From contig BTPP01000005.1 in NCBI GenBank assembly GCA_037102815.1, forward strand, positions 2,294,001 through 2,358,000: 64,000 nucleotides of DNA, in the 5' to 3' direction. The stretch's first letter is position 1. Each line of letters begins with the position of its first letter. The stretch is from Neurospora intermedia (taxonomy: Eukaryota > Ascomycota > Sordariomycetes > Sordariales > Sordariaceae). Shown in pieces: positions 31,401 through 45,630 of this stretch. Position numbers and translations under genes: made by a program. The notes under the pieces are model-generated. The model worked only from the letters and a program-made list of their open reading frames with translations, made no database searches and was not told where the DNA came from.

Positions 31401-33114
31401 TTTTCGCGATTTGAATTGCGGGTTTGTGAGAGGACCGTGACGAGATGTTCAGCCCGCGGTGACAAACAAAGAGAGAGGAACGACGGGCTTTGATCAGAAG
31501 GAGAAGAGTGAAGGTTCGCAGATATGAATTAACTTTTTTTTTTTTCTTTTCCAGATGCCTTGCGAATGCGCCGGAAGACCGGATGAAAGACGAAACTCAA
31601 GTTCGACCCATAACTGACGAAGGAACAGGAATTAGGTGGTTTTGACTTTTGCAGCATTCAACGAAAATTCGCAAGCCAAAAAAATCATATCAACATGAAA
31701 TCAACAACGACTGGTGAACTGCCGACCGAGTTAGTTAGTTAGTTAGAGAGAAGAAACAAAGCCACGAGGGCTTGCGTCACCGTGTGAAGGCCGATGCCAG
31801 GGTAACGAGGGTCGCGAAGCCGGGGGACCCTGTTCATGATTGCGCGGCCTGGGTCCACGGATATAAATGGGAGGCTCGGGAACAACTGACTCGGGTTGTG
31901 TCTAGAACCATGGAACCCCTGATGGCCGGATATAAGTGGTAATGTGTCGCGTGTACATACGTACGTACGTACGCGCGTTTTGTGACTAGCCAAGGTGTGG
32001 ATAGGTTCGATGAAAAGGATTCGTAAGTAGGTACAAAGTGTGATAGTGACGAAAGTGGGTAAAGGAAATATGTGTGAAAAAAGAAAAAAAAAATTTCTAG
32101 TAAACTAGGTGCAATTAAGGGGGAACTAATAAGGATGAACGGCTAAAGCTTCAGATCATGTTATGGACTTTGGGGGGAGGAACTTGTGATGCTAGGTGTA
32201 TCTAACTGACTGTACAAAGTGACTTGATTTGATATATGTCATGATAGCTTTGAGAAAAGAACAAAAACAAAAACAAAGTGAAGGACTTTGAAAAGAACGA
32301 GGACAAAGAGCTTAAGATTGACGAAACCGAAGCAGTGAACAATCTCATCAGATGCTAGGGTTCGTCCTGGACACTGTCTGATGCTTCATCACATAGCGCA
32401 GTTTCATGACATTTCAGATTCCCTCCAATGCTGATATCGTCTCATTGTGGCTTTGCCTGTCTCCCAGGTACATCTGGTGTTGTTCGCTGAGCCACTATCA
32501 TTAAAATCCCTAACCCCTGACTCGTTCTCGGTCCAAACCACCGATGAACAGACCTTAACGCACAGGTAAACGTGCACATGCACCCCAAGCCGAGCCACTT
32601 TGATGTCCGATAGATGGCCCGACAACCTAATGACAGCCGGCCCCTGCCTGTCAGTTTCTTTCCTATATCGCAAAGCATTTCATGTCACTTTGCGAGTTGT
32701 ATGCGGGAGGTACCGTGACATGGTCGTGCTTTTTGCCATCAATCATCCGTTGTTACAGTCAATCACCCTTATTCTTGTATTTGGTGTCGTTCAGATTGAT
32801 GGGAATGATTTGTTTTGTTCCACTCCTACACTAGATACGCCATCGCAATTAACTTCGCTCGACACCGCCATTAGACCAAAGCCATTGCTCCAACGGCCGG
32901 TACCAACGCCTTACTCCTTCCTCTTCACTACCCATTTTCCCTTTTTGAAAGCAAACTACCAGATCGATGGGGGGTATCTTTGATCATACGTCATTTATAT
33001 ACCACATTCATTCCATAAAGCAGGAAGAAAGCACGCTCAAAGAAAATAGTTTTTCCGTAACGCCACGAAACGAGAAGAAAAAGAGAATCAGCATGGACCA
33101 GTTGAAGGCCATAC
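31401..33114. other. intergenic region upstream of the LicD gene
   Basis: 1.7 kb between two minus-strand genes. It holds the LicD promoter and the 3' UTR of the 919-residue gene. Simple repeats occur: (TTAG)n at 31731-31746 and (TACG)n at 31958-31973, plus short poly(A) runs near 32085. No gene is supported. Confidence 0.5.
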
Positions 33115-35927
33115 TCAGAAGATCTTGGAACCCGGATGAATATCCTCCTCATAAGCGCTCGGATCCATCTTGATGATTCCCTGCGACGCCGATCCCTTCA
33201 AGTGACCACCACTAGTAGCAGCAGCAAAAGTGGTGAACCGAACCGGGCTAGAGAGCGCATGGTTGTGACCGCCGCTGGCACCAGGGTGACCGGGAGCAGT
33301 ATTGTGTTGACGTTGCTGCTGTTGGTGATGATGCTGATGCTGATGCCACTTGTTAGACTCGTCCAGCGAATGTCCACCGCGTCTCACTGGGCTCTGGCTC
33401 CTAGTCTGGATCTGCGCCTGGGTCTGAGTTTGGTTCAGATTTTGTTCCGGAATCGGCGACGGCGGTCCCTGATACTGCGGCGCACCACCAACCCAAATTC
33501 CGTCACCTGAAGTCGTAGTATTCCCCGACTCCCTCTGCTGCTGCTGTTGTTCGTCCATCGTTGTCTCACCACCACCACCGTTGCCACCATTGCCACCAAC
33601 AGCAACCTCAATCATCCCCCTCTGCACCTCTCTCTCAACCACCGCCCTGAAGAAGCCAACACACTCCCCCAGCTTTCTCTCTTCCGTGTCTCCGGCGCCC
33701 AGCAGCCCGCACAGCGCCCTCGCTCCAACAAGTTGCTTCGCCACTACCGTATCCGGTTGGCAAAACGTCCTGATGCGCATCGCTCTTGCATCCGTCTTGG
33801 CGCCGTCCACGATACCCATGATAGTAGTGGTGTTGGCTGCTGTGGGGCCGTAGAACTTGAAGTCGTTGACGTGTAAGCGGACAAGATCGAGTTGGGTTTC
33901 GAGGTCGTACCGGAAGGATACGACGCGCGGGCGGCCTTTGGATTGCCATGTGTCTGAGATACGGCGGGCTTTGTTATGGTCAAGCAGGCCTAGAGAGAGC
34001 TGCGTGGTGATGTAAGTGTTTAGGAGGGTGGAGAGGAGGAATTCGAGTTCGCAGTAGAGCAGCGATTGCTCTCGAGGTGTGAGACTGATTTGCAAGGTGC
34101 GCGGGGAGTGAGGCTTGTTGGAGTCGTGGGAGGCGCGTTGGTTATTGGCGTTCTCGGGCAGAGGAGCGGAGACAAAGTCTTTGGCCTTCTTAACGAGGTT
34201 GTCGAGGAAGCCGGGTTTGCGGGCGGGAACGACGGTTGATGGTTTCTTGTTTGTGCCGTTGGAGGCGGCGGCGTTGAGCTGATTGTTGGGCGGGGCGTCA
34301 GAGGGACGAGACGTAGACTCCAACCAGCCGTTTTCGCCGATCAAGGTCTTGGAGGCCATGCGCATGTTGCGGTTGGGGTTGTTGATATTGTGGACTGGGA
34401 AAAGGGGAGTCAGGGCTGAGTAGTGGAAGTCATCTGTACCTGTGGCTCCGTCGGTGCCAGGCCGGTCAGCGCTGCGGTTGGATAACTTGGTGGGAGCGCG
34501 AGTGACTTCTGGGCCTTGGTTGTTTTGAACAGGCTCCTCGGAGTTGGCCCAGTTGCTCCAGTTACCGTAGTCTTGAAGGATGCTGAGAGTCTGGGAGTAT
34601 CCGCTATCATTCTCCTTGTTTTCTTTGACGACGTGAAGGGGACTTATCTGGGAGCGGAAACGAGGGTCAGGAGCCTGCTCTTGATTCTCCTGGGAGTAGA
34701 CGGAGGACTTGTCTGTGGCCACAATCTGAACAGTCTGGGAAGCCACCCGCGCATCGGGCTCGGGAGAGTAATGGATGACGATGGGTTCACGATGGGCCGT
34801 GACCTTGGCGTGAAGACGAGCAATGTCAGTGTCGATGGGAGCAAGAGGGACACGATCATGACGACGCTTTGAAGGAGAGGGAGAAGCCAAGCGGAAGGCA
34901 GCTGCCTCGGCAGCAGCGTTGGCAGCACGTTGTTCCTGCTGTTGCTCTTGTCTCTGCCTGCTAGCGGACTGAGGGGACATGCATTGCTGCTGTCTCTGTC
35001 TGCTCACAGGCTTGGGAGAATCGTACTGCCGATCCCACGAAATTTGGTGCTGATGGAACTGTCTCTGCTTGCTAGCAGGTTGAGGCGACTGGTAAGAGTC
35101 GGAGCCATAGCCAAGCCGGCGTTGCTCAGAGGTCTTCGGTCCCGTACCTCTTCTGACGGGCGAAGGCGAGCGCTGTCTGGGAGGGGTAGCAACCACCTCT
35201 TGCTGGTGCTTTCTTCTCTTTGCGGGAGAGAGAGATCTGAATCGTTGCTTTAGCGTCTGGTGCTCTTTGGCCTTGGGCTTGGGCTTCACTGAATCGACGA
35301 CGTCGGTTTGCTGAAATTCAGTCCGAGGAACTTGACGACCGCGCGATTCTCGTTCTGTGTCGCCATCCTCGGATAAGCTTATGCGGGTTAGCGTTGGTTA
35401 AACAGCCCACATATTGCTGGTTATTCTTACACCTTGGCTAACTTCTCCATTTGCGACTCGGTCAAGCTAAGCTGCAAGAAGTGGTGAATATTCTCGGACG
35501 GCTCCCGCGGGGGAGTGGGGGCACGAGCATTCATTGACTTGGACACGGGAATAAAGTTGCCACGAATGGCCTTGCTGTCGTGGGCATACATGGTGAGCTC
35601 GTTGTTCTGCTGGCAAGAAGCAATGTCGAAAGTTGGTCGAGTGACTGACGGAATATTGGTGGCTGTATCCTGCGGGGGTTGACGCGTCGTGATGGATGAT
35701 TGTTGTTGGTGGGATGTCTTTGTGTTTTGTTCCGAATTGCCACGATGATGCTGATGATAGGTCTTGTCAGGAAGCTGATCGGGCGTGATGTTTCCTTTTC
35801 TTCTCAGCGGAGGAGGATTCGATTTGCCTGAAGAGAGGGAGATGTTGCTCGCGACAGGGCTAGATAAAGGGGCAGCAATAACTCCGGGAGTAGGAAGACC
35901 AGTGACCCAATCTTGGACTCGGTCCAT
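33115..35927 (-). CDS. unrecognised 919-residue, largely disordered protein
   Basis: Exons 35927-35431 and 35377-33115, with a 53-nt intron (GTAAGA, GCTAACC, CATAAG), give 919 residues; the split codon and total length agree. I chose the ATG at 35927 (MDRVQDWVTGLPTPG) over an upstream in-frame ATG because it opens the protein-like part. Most of the protein is low complexity: Gln-, His-, Pro- and Ser-rich, with KRR and SPxRR clusters that suggest nuclear location and phosphorylation. A well-folded-looking block spans about 590-760 (SLTPREQSLLYCELEFLLS, VSFRYDLETQLDLVRLHV, DARAMRIRTFCQPDTVVAK, ECVGFFRAVVEREVQRGM), followed by a Gly/Gln/His-rich tail. I do not recognise the family. Confidence 0.8.
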
Positions 35928-38900
35928 TGCGTTGCAATAATGCGAATACCGCGACAATAGCAAGCAATAGGGTGGGTTGTTTACTGTTCTGGTCTATTCA
36001 GACAGGTGGGGTATCTATTGTGATTGTCCGGCGCGGAGCTCGCACGAGAAGCGATTGTGGAAAAAATGAGATCGAGGTTCGCAACACGCACAACCAAGAC
36101 CATTGGTCAATGGCTGTGTCAGTGATCAGGCAGAAACTCACGGCGGCCCGTCAGGAGGAAGGAACGGCGTCCCGGACTCGGTCGGTGTGGGGTAACCGTC
36201 CGAAGGTTGGACTTGGGAAGAAACCTTGGCCTTTCAATGTCAGAATCTGGTCACTGGGGTGACCGTCACCCGGGTGAAGGTCGAGGGAAATACCTTACGA
36301 CTCCCGGTAAGGAGCCCTGGCCTGCTCTATTCTTTTTCGAGTCCCATTCAAGGTTGAACATCACTGGACATGTCATCTATGATCTGTCAGGTTATGATAC
36401 GGGTAATATACCTAGATGTGTGGCGTCTTCCTGAGTCCATCCAGGTTGTTCTTCAAATCCACGTTCCTATTTTTTCTTCGGCCGCCATTCACATATCATT
36501 GCAATCCTCAAATTCAAGATCACAGGCCACAGGTTGAATTATCCCTCCAACTTTGAGCGAGTGTCTGTTAGGCGGCTTAACAGACAGCCCCTCTTTCTGA
36601 AGCTTGAGGAGGTTTCTCGCCAGTACATGGAAGCAAAACCAGCAGACTGAAGGTACCAAATTCTCGTCTGATCTACCAGTCCCTCATACGATCAACATCA
36701 TAGATCTTCAAGAGTCTCATTATCGGCTCAGTCCTCCAGTACCCTACGCTGTTATGCTGCATAGTGGCACCTAGGCATTCGACACTCAAGACGTCCTGTC
36801 TAAGGTTGTTCTCTATGATGATCTGGCCCTTTGAACGAAATCCGTCATGTCAACCGTAAACGATCCCGTGCTTAAAATGGTCATTTCATGCTTTAGTAGT
36901 ATTCGTATTTACTGAAGACACATGTGTAAGGTGCAAGGTTCAAGTGTCTTGTCATCTCGGGCATGTCGCCTTCACATGCTGACATGGTGTTGCAGAGTAC
37001 AGATGCTAAAGGCATTGTATTTTGGCAGGCAGAATGTTACATATGATCAGCCCGCCATCTTTACAGCTGTTCTTGGTGGGAATATACCCAGGTTTTCGTG
37101 ATCGTTGTTGGTGTATCAACCTCTTGGTGACCCAAGTCATGAACCCCTCAGGAGAGATTTGGAGCCCCAACGACCCTGATGAATTTTGGCTCACGGGAAG
37201 GAACCTGGTATTCATTCTCTCTACATAAGAATCTCTAGTGATACTGGATACATCACGAAGTTGGTATACGCCTTGACTGGTGATAAGCCTCTCATGTTCT
37301 TTCCCGATCCTCTCTTGAGAATAACCCCAGCAACTGTTTTCACTCGCTTCGCAGAAAATAGGTAGCTTGGGTATCTTTATTGATGATGGATCGTTTCAGT
37401 CTTGTTTGAACGAGACAAAAACAAAGGAGAATGCATAGCCTACGGTCGCATTCGTTCTCCTCCAACATGAAGTTGCGGCTCAACGTATGGCACTACTTCG
37501 AATTGTCCAAAAGACAGCTGATATCAGATTAGGTAGTTTATGCAATCTTCACAAGTCATCGGATTGGAATATCTTCGTTTCACTCGCCATCAGGTATACA
37601 CTAGCGTGTACACGCGCGACTGGGGCGCTACAGGATATACCACCAAGCTCATCCTTTGATATGTACACCAGTGACGAGCTGGACAGATGGAGCACACTCA
37701 GTAGAGTATGAACGCTCTGGCAACTGGCCGGTCATATGCCTCATGTAAGGTAACAGCCTCTTCGATAGCCCTCAAGCAAACAAATGGCGGCCACCTCAAG
37801 CAAGATCGAGCTGCTAAGACTATCACCACGAGAAATCTGTATTGAGATACTCAATGAATGCAGCAAAGTTTTTGCAGTGTGACACTCCCATTTCTCATTG
37901 CGCTCGCCACAGTTTACAATTAAAGGCCCAGGCATCCAGGAAAATCACCTACCTACTCCAACCACAACCGGCCAAACAACATGGCTTGAAGCCCTATTAT
38001 CAACAATGAAACATCAACGTTCTTCTCCCATGTAAAACTATGGGTACGTCAAGCATACCTATGACTAGCCCTTTCATTCTTCAAGAATGTTCCATTATAC
38101 ACAAGGTGGTGGGTGAAAGACACAAAACACATCATGTGAGACCGGGTAAGCTTGCCGGAAACATGTAACCTTGCTTATTTCATGGTTCCATTGAAATGAC
38201 AGGGGATTCGAGAAAAAAAAGAAGGCAAACAAAATGAACGGGAAGGGTAGAGGTAACCAAAAGTCCACGATCACACATGATGACATGGAACTACGCGGCT
38301 ATCCGAGGGGAAGAAAGTCCTTTTTAGCCCTTTCGGCCGTTACACAAAAGTACGTACCTAGGTACCTACATCCAAGCTGCGCGTCTTGCTGATTTGCTTG
38401 GAACATCGGAGTGAGAGGTGAAGCAAAGACGAATCGGGATGTAGGAAACAAGAAAGTCCACTTACTGATTTCTCCATGAGGAGTTGATAATGTGTTCCGT
38501 CCAATTCCTGATCTGGGTTATCGGGCAGGGCTAATCCGGCTTGGTATACCCGGGTTTATTACAAGCGAGGGAGAGTCCAACGTCGATTAACGAACTCGAC
38601 GGCATGCCTGGTCACGAAACTAGGAGAATTGCTAGGTAGTCTAGAGAAATCCCTCAGCAGCCACAGTTTCATCGGGGAAAGAACCCGAACTTTGCTGTCC
38701 TGCCCTGACCTTACATGGAAAACAAGTAAATTTACCCTACCTCTACCGTAAGATATAGGTTGGAGCGGGTGAGAGCTTTGTAAGCTCCATTGCTCCGTAC
38801 GTCCGTACGAGTGATGAACCCAGGAAACTCGGTCGACAACCAAATGTACCTTACCGAACTCAGATCCGCTCCATGAATGAACGAACGAACGGTTTCCGTG

Positions 38901-40433
38901 AGTATACTTCCCATGATCCTTGACATGTATACCATCTTGATATACTCCCCCGACTCCCTCAAGTACCCATTGTTGATGACGGCAATGTAGTCGAGATAGA
39001 TGGGCGGATGACTACTGGAGAAGGAAACGAAATCATAGCGGCATTCGGCTCGGCCCGAGAGGAACTTCTCACCTGACCGGGCCAACGCGTTGCTAACGGC
39101 TTGCCCAAAGTCAACGGTTCTACCAGATGTTTCAAACCCCGTCAGGCAGACAAAGCAGGCAACCAACCGGTGGCATGGCAACTCTATGTCCCCGTAGCCC
39201 AAATATCGGGACCGAGACATTTGTTCACCCGTTTGATGCCTGTTATCTTGTCCGCGCCCAGCAAGCCACCAGCCACACCAAATACAGCCGCACGCGGCCA
39301 GCTTCGAAGCCCTTGTGACCTCCCCTTGTCTTAGGGGCGTTTGCTACTTCCCGTGTGGCTGGATGTACTCAATCAATCATGAACACTCTCTTAAGACTCT
39401 CGAATGAGTGAATGAAAAGGAAGGAACAAATTGGGCCCACGACAGTCCTGTGAAGCGTGTGTGTGCGCGCCAGATGTTTCTCATCTGAGGCCTACTACCT
39501 AACACAATCACAGGCTTGAACAGAAAGGACACGGCGGGTGAACGCCTCATGAAAGCCTCGTTGTTGACGAGGCAAACATCAGTGTCTGTCTGGTGTATGG
39601 TTTATGATCTCAGATTCTAAGCATAGGTAAGAAATAAAAGGAGAGGCGTTCTCGGTCTGCAATGAGGCGTTCATAGACGCGCGGATTCTCCGTTCTTTCT
39701 TACCCTCTAACGGAAAGAGAAAGCTGAGAAGGCCAGCCAGTCAGCCAGACTGACTGAAGCAGCCAGCCACAACAGCCCTACGAAATTGTATGATGCTATC
39801 CATACCTGCCAGATTGAGTCGGCGGTTGTCCGTGGTGGTCCCGTCCAAGAATGATCTCGGGAGTTCCAGTCTTGGCACGATTTGTCCTTTGCCTGGAGGC
39901 TGACAGTCGGCCCAATGTCGGTAAGGTTGACGAACGTGAGGGTATATCGTACGATATCATGTGAAAGGGAGTAGCCTCATCTCGGTCCCCTACTCTCTGT
40001 CATCTTGTCAGTTTGGGCCGAAGGGTCCAAGAGCGTATGTGATGCAACAGAAGTTTTGTTGACTGCTCACCTGTCCTCTTCCGAGGACCCCTATAATGCC
40101 AAACCCTACTTCTTAAGGGATCCTGCCCGGTCACGGCACAGTCCGCTGATGGAGGGTGCCAGTTACGACCAAGTGGTGCATAAATCTGTCCACTGTATGC
40201 AGCATCCGAGAACCGTTCTTCCTCAAAGTTTGGTTCTCATCTGTCCTTTGCCCAGTCCTATCGTCACGGTAACATTCTGGCTCATTTCAAGGGCCCAAGC
40301 ATAGTACATCTTCGTACGGTGTCTGTTGTAGTGTAAGTGCCAGCAAATGGGTAGTAAGTCCAAATGCTATGCCGAGCTCGTAGGTAACAAGCATTACACT
40401 GTCGATGTCATCCGTCTCTTTGTATGAAAGGAG

Positions 40434-40472
<39 letters not shown>
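40434..40472 (+). repeat. 39-nt poly(A) tract
   Basis: Uninterrupted run of A followed by GAAGAAAAAAAA. No retrotransposon coding sequence or target duplication is visible next to it, so it may be slippage or an old retroposition tail. Confidence 0.9.
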
Positions 40473-40482
<10 letters not shown>

Positions 40483-43400
40483 AAGCAAGGCTGCCAAATC
40501 CAGACCCAGTAGGGGCCAGTTAATGAGCCCAATATCGAGCCGTGAGCCGCGAGCCGCACATTGTCGCATAGCGAACTAGCGATTACCACCGTATTGTGTA
40601 TTCTGGCCTCTTAGCCAGTCTATATTGATCATTGGGCACCGAGATTGCAGGATCACCGCGTCGGTCTTGCGTTCCAGCGCCCCGCTTCAGCCCAGCAAAA
40701 TAAGTTTTTTTTGTTGATAACTCATCTCGGGGAAGAAATGAGTGTTGTGGTTGCTGTTCATATTCCACAGCCATGTCAGCATTGCAGTACGCAATGGTGT
40801 AAATGCAACCCCAAAACACATCACGCAGAGTCGGGAAGAAAGAGAATGGTGCGTCAGGCTTGGGGACCTAACGGTAGTTACCATTCCGAGAGTAGAACCG
40901 GGATCAACAGTAGGTGTGTAGTCGGATCACGTAGTGTTTTGGTGTGGAGAGCGAAAAGCTAGCCTGCCAGCCTGCTTTGCCTGTCCACCAACAAATATTT
41001 TTCATATGCAATCGGTACCAAAGAAGGGAAAAGGGCTGACTAGGTTGCCAAGGGTGAGCTGGTGGGGACGGTACATTACAGAAGTGTTACGTCCGCTTGA
41101 AAACCGTCTAATATCATTTCGATACGGCGTCAACCGGGCGGTTTTGTAAGACAGGAAGGACAGTGCTTATTTCGTATAGCGAGTTGATCGGTAGCCATCC
41201 GGATGTTCTTGGAACCATGGGGCTTGACGGACAGGCTCACAAACAAAGCCTAGGTCCATCGTTCGTAGTCTGGTTTAGCTGCTTCGCAGGGGTGATGCCT
41301 CACCTTGGCTGCCTAGGATAGCGCGCACCAATGGCAACTTTTCGGGAGATTTTGTCACTGGTGATCTGCTAGATATGAATTAGCCTGACATGTTGGCAAT
41401 CTCAAAATCTAATTATCGGCCGGACCGCTCTTTCAATCCTGTTGACCGGTATTGTACTCGAACGCCATCATCCACTGTGCACGACCAGTCTTACTTTCGC
41501 CTTGGGGTTCAGCGAAAGAGTCTTTCGCGACTGAAGGATGTCACCTCTTGTCTGGGTTGACCGATTTAATGACGTCCCGAGGAAGCGGCATACGCCATAT
41601 AAGCTTCGTGACATCTTCGAATAGTGCGGGGATCTGCCAAGAGGGTTTGAAGATAGACCAGGATCGCCAACCAGCATCTGCGTCGCCGGCTAGTAGGTAT
41701 GTTTACGATTTCGAGGGCTTGCCGTGACGATTCATGTCAAGTCATAATGTCGTATGAAGACTTATCATTTCTTCGGAGCACACTAGGAGGATGTTGGCGC
41801 TCACAACTAGTGGACGTCCAGCCTCCCAGAACCATTCACTTGGATGTCCGAAAAGCGAATACGGGAGAAGAGGGCGCGAGCGGCGGTGTCCGTTTAAGTG
41901 ACCTAGTTATTGATTTCAGGCTGACCGTCAGCCAGGAACCCCGAAATAGAACGTTGGACATCGCCCATCCCCATTGGGAATAGTTTTTTCACGTTACTAG
42001 ATGTTCGGGGTCTCCAGAGGCCCTCAGACAGGAAATAGTCCGGTTCATGTGATGGTGTCGTTCTGATGCCGGTCTGTGGATTTCTTTGAACTCTCGACTC
42101 GCATCATAAGTATACTCTTGAAAGCGTAAGTCTTGTGCCATGATGACGGTCCTATGCTCCTTGATGACACCGGTGTGCATCTTGCCGAGCTTGGCGAGCA
42201 ATAGATGTGTGCAAACGGGAGTGTGCATGGCGCTCCGGTACGCTGATATGGGGATCTGATATCTATTCCCCGTACCATAGTATGAACGAAGGCCCTTTGT
42301 GTGTGATGTTTTGTTTGCTTCCGATACACACTTGCTCTGGACCAGAAGACTTTTCGATATCCGAAGGAGCTTGTTACGAATCGGAAAAGCTCCCATCGCC
42401 GTCACACTACCGTTGCGTAGTGCGCCGCCACCACCAGTGGCCTGAATAGCCCAAGTAGGTTATTCCCAGTTACACGACATACCGTCCTCTTGATCCCATG
42501 ACGGTGGCTAATATCGTCTTACGGGCACCCTTTTCGCTTGGTCGAAAGCCGTCATGGTAACCTTTCGCAGAAATGGCGTTTCTCTTTTCTTCTTTTATCA
42601 TTTTCTTGGCTCTGCTGGACACTCGCGGCAAGCATGGTTGACTGGCAGATTTGGTACGTCTGTTTGGCTGACACGATGCTGTGTGTCTCAGAAAACGTCC
42701 ATTCATCACCTCCAGAAGGTTGAGTTGCACTCGGAGTGAATCTCCGTGATCATTCTATTCCATGTAGTGCCCTGCAACACTGTGCAATGCTACATGGGCA
42801 GCAGAAGCTCGCCCAGTTGGGTAGTGTCTTGCGATGCAGCAGAGAGTTGATTGGCATAGAACGCTGCTGTCCAGTTGTACCTACGCAGTATTGAGTGTAG
42901 GTACCGTACACGTAGGCGCGGCAGGTACGTATATGTACGGCCCAGAACGACGCACATGTAACCGTTCGGATGTTTCCATTCCTCGGCGAGGGGCGCACTC
43001 TGTCGGTTTGCGTGCCCAGTGGTTGATTCCACCCCATGTACATACCTACCTTGCATACCGACTCAACTCCGCTCCTAAATCCAGCCTATCGGTCTTAAAG
43101 GTACCTAATTTTCCGCCCTAATATGTGAGGATGCACCCAACTTTTGCTTTTATAAAAGCGAATTCACACTTTGCGGGATGGCTACCGTTTTCTGTCATAT
43201 TTCAAAGAAGAAACTGGTGTTGAACGAACTCACTGGCGACTGCGTCAGGTACGTACAGTGTGCTACTGCTTTTCCCAATCTTGCATGTACAGGGGTTCGC
43301 GCAATTGGGCGGTGCAGTTGGATGCGGATACGGCCGAACGGGCTGACATATTTGCTCAGTCTTGCAGAGCGCCGATCGAGTTGTCTTCGAAACACGGAAT

Positions 43401-44967
43401 ATGGGAGTTGCGGGTGTCGGCCCTGGGATTTGTGACAAGGTGCTGGCAACCGGGAGGGCGGAGCAGATATTGAAGCTGGCTGATCGCAATACACCCGGGC
43501 GCATCCGGCTCTCCGGGCTGGCTCCCCTTCACAGGATATGTACGCGGGGCCCGAGTCGTAATGGCTCGGGAAGGCGGGGCAGGGATGACCCCAGCATTGG
43601 GCGAGCCTCCCTACTGCGTACAGCACTCAGCCTCTGTGCTGGACCCCGTCAATTCCATGTGAAACGCCGTGAAATAGGCGAATAGGGGCGTGTTGGCCTG
43701 TTGTACGCTCTCAGTATGTATGTGATGTATTCCAACCGGTACGACATCTGGAGGCATTGGTCTGTCGCTCCTGTCGCTCTGTATCTCGCTACACTCGGAC
43801 TGACCCGAGGAGCCGCATCCTATGGTGTTGGAGAGCGATGGGATGGCCAAGTTTGTCGCGGAATGTTGCCAAGATGATCTAGGCTCGCCGTGTGATTTTT
43901 TGCGCGGGCGTCTTCATCGAGAGCAGGTCCAGGTAGCATCGGCATAGATCTGGTGGCTACGACAGCATCTGGGTAGCTTGGCCGATAGTGCTTGCAAGGT
44001 CAAGGTATGACCTTGGTAATGGTAGCTAGCGGCTCCCTAGCGAGCCAGCCGCGGTAGCCAACCGAACGATCCAGCGCCCTGCTGTCGTCGCTTGTAGATA
44101 CTAGATGGGGAGTGATGAGATGATCTGGAAAGCCAAGAGAGTCCCATTTCCAACTGACGGGATGGCTGTTACTGGAGGCACGGAGACACTAAACCAAAAT
44201 GGGAGAGAAGTGCATCATCTTTGATAACCAACCACCAGTCTACTGAGGAAGGGAACTTGCTCACGGGTACAGGTCCATGCAGGTGTCGTCGGGATAGGCG
44301 GCGTGGTAGGCACAGGGCACAAGGCACAGAGTGAAGTCCTGCTTACCCCCTCCCTCAGATATACTAGTAGTGTCGGGTACTGTTGAAGGGATGGGTGGCT
44401 GCTGTCGTGGGATGCCACGCAGATGATGGTAAATAACTTGAAGTAAAAATGGCCAACCTGATGCTAGCTGAACGGGAGTGAGGGGATTGCTGAAACGGCG
44501 CCATCCAAATTGCTGTCGCCAGTCCGTCCGTCACTAATTAGCGTATCTCAAGATATTATGGGCTTTGCTGGAGTGTCGGCGGCGGACTTGAGATTCGTCG
44601 TTAGAGACGCTCTGGATGTTGATGAAAAACGGGTTCTGACCAGTCGGAGTTCGTCTTTGTAAATTAAGCCGCTCACTGCAACAAGTGGAGAGAAGTGGAA
44701 GGAATCCAAGGACGGGACCAGGTTCCGGTTCGGCGCATTGCAAGGACAGGTACGTATCCGTAAGTACCGATTTTGAAACGGTGACCGGTGCAAGCGGGGA
44801 TAACCAATAAGAGAGAGTGGGTTTTTGGGCTTGGTGGAAAGAGTGGAGCATCTAGGGCAGGGTTCCTTATCCGATTTGGAAGCTGGACACCAATCTAACG
44901 AGACAGTTGTGGCTTGACATTCAGAGAGCGTGGCTGACATGGACCAGGCACCAATGAATTTGAGAAC

Positions 44968-45630
44968 ATGTCCAATTCACACTCTTCACACTCCGACCCG
45001 ACCATTCCCATTCCCGACCGAGATCCCGACGCGACGAACTACATAGTACGTGTACTAAGCAATTTCGAGAACGAGATCGACGACAGATCGTTTGTTTCAT
45101 TGTTCTCAATCTCATCTTGTTGCATTTTCGCTTTCCGACTTTTGCCCCTGCCAATTTGGCAATGCTTACAACCGCGACTTGAAGCAGTTAAGTTCAGTTA
45201 CAAAGTTACAGCTAACTGCCCTGCCACTGTTTTCTTCTCGAGACAGTCACGCCTACTGACTTGCCAATATGCCACATGTGGGCAAGACATCACTAATGAG
45301 CCAGCTCGAGATGCCCTGGATTCCGACTGGTCCAATCATCCGGCTGGCACAAAGGAGGAGAAAAGCAAAGCGAGACAGCAACTGGAATGGATACATGACA
45401 AGCGCAAGAAGAAGCCGCGCTCAATCGACACCACCACAGCCATGACCATTGGCATCATCAGTTCATCACTGCTACAGCATGGCAACCACCACGGACACCA
45501 CCACTCTTTGCGCCGCCACCGCCACAAACCCAATATTATACTTGCTACACGCAAACAACGGTGTCATAACCATCCAAGTTGGTGTCCGAGGCGTGTGGAT
45601 GTGCGGGTGTGTGGGTGTGTGGGTGTTTGA
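44968..45630 (+). CDS. weak candidate gene, unrecognised
   Basis: Open frame of 220 codons starting MSNSHSSHSDPTIPIPDRDP. A possible in-phase intron at 45046-45246 (GTACGT, GCTAACTG, GAGACAG) would remove the least protein-like part. It would join TNYI to SRLLTCQYATCGQDITNEP, followed by a Lys/Glu-rich helix (KEEKSKARQQLEWIHDKRKK) and a His-rich tail. No family is recognised. The composition of the flanking parts is plausible for a protein, but the tail is simple-sequence-like, so it may be spurious. Confidence 0.25.
   Translation: MSNSHSSHSDPTIPIPDRDPDATNYIVRVLSNFENEIDDRSFVSLFSISSCCIFAFRLLPLPIWQCLQPRLEAVKFSYKVTANCPATVFFSRQSRLLTCQYATCGQDITNEPARDALDSDWSNHPAGTKEEKSKARQQLEWIHDKRKKKPRSIDTTTAMTIGIISSSLLQHGNHHGHHHSLRRHRHKPNIILATRKQRCHNHPSWCPRRVDVRVCGCVGV

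Noticed and set aside
38732-39220. 162-codon minus-strand frame in the desert
   Set aside because: No start context, splice support or recognisable motif; alone in a region of random-length frames.
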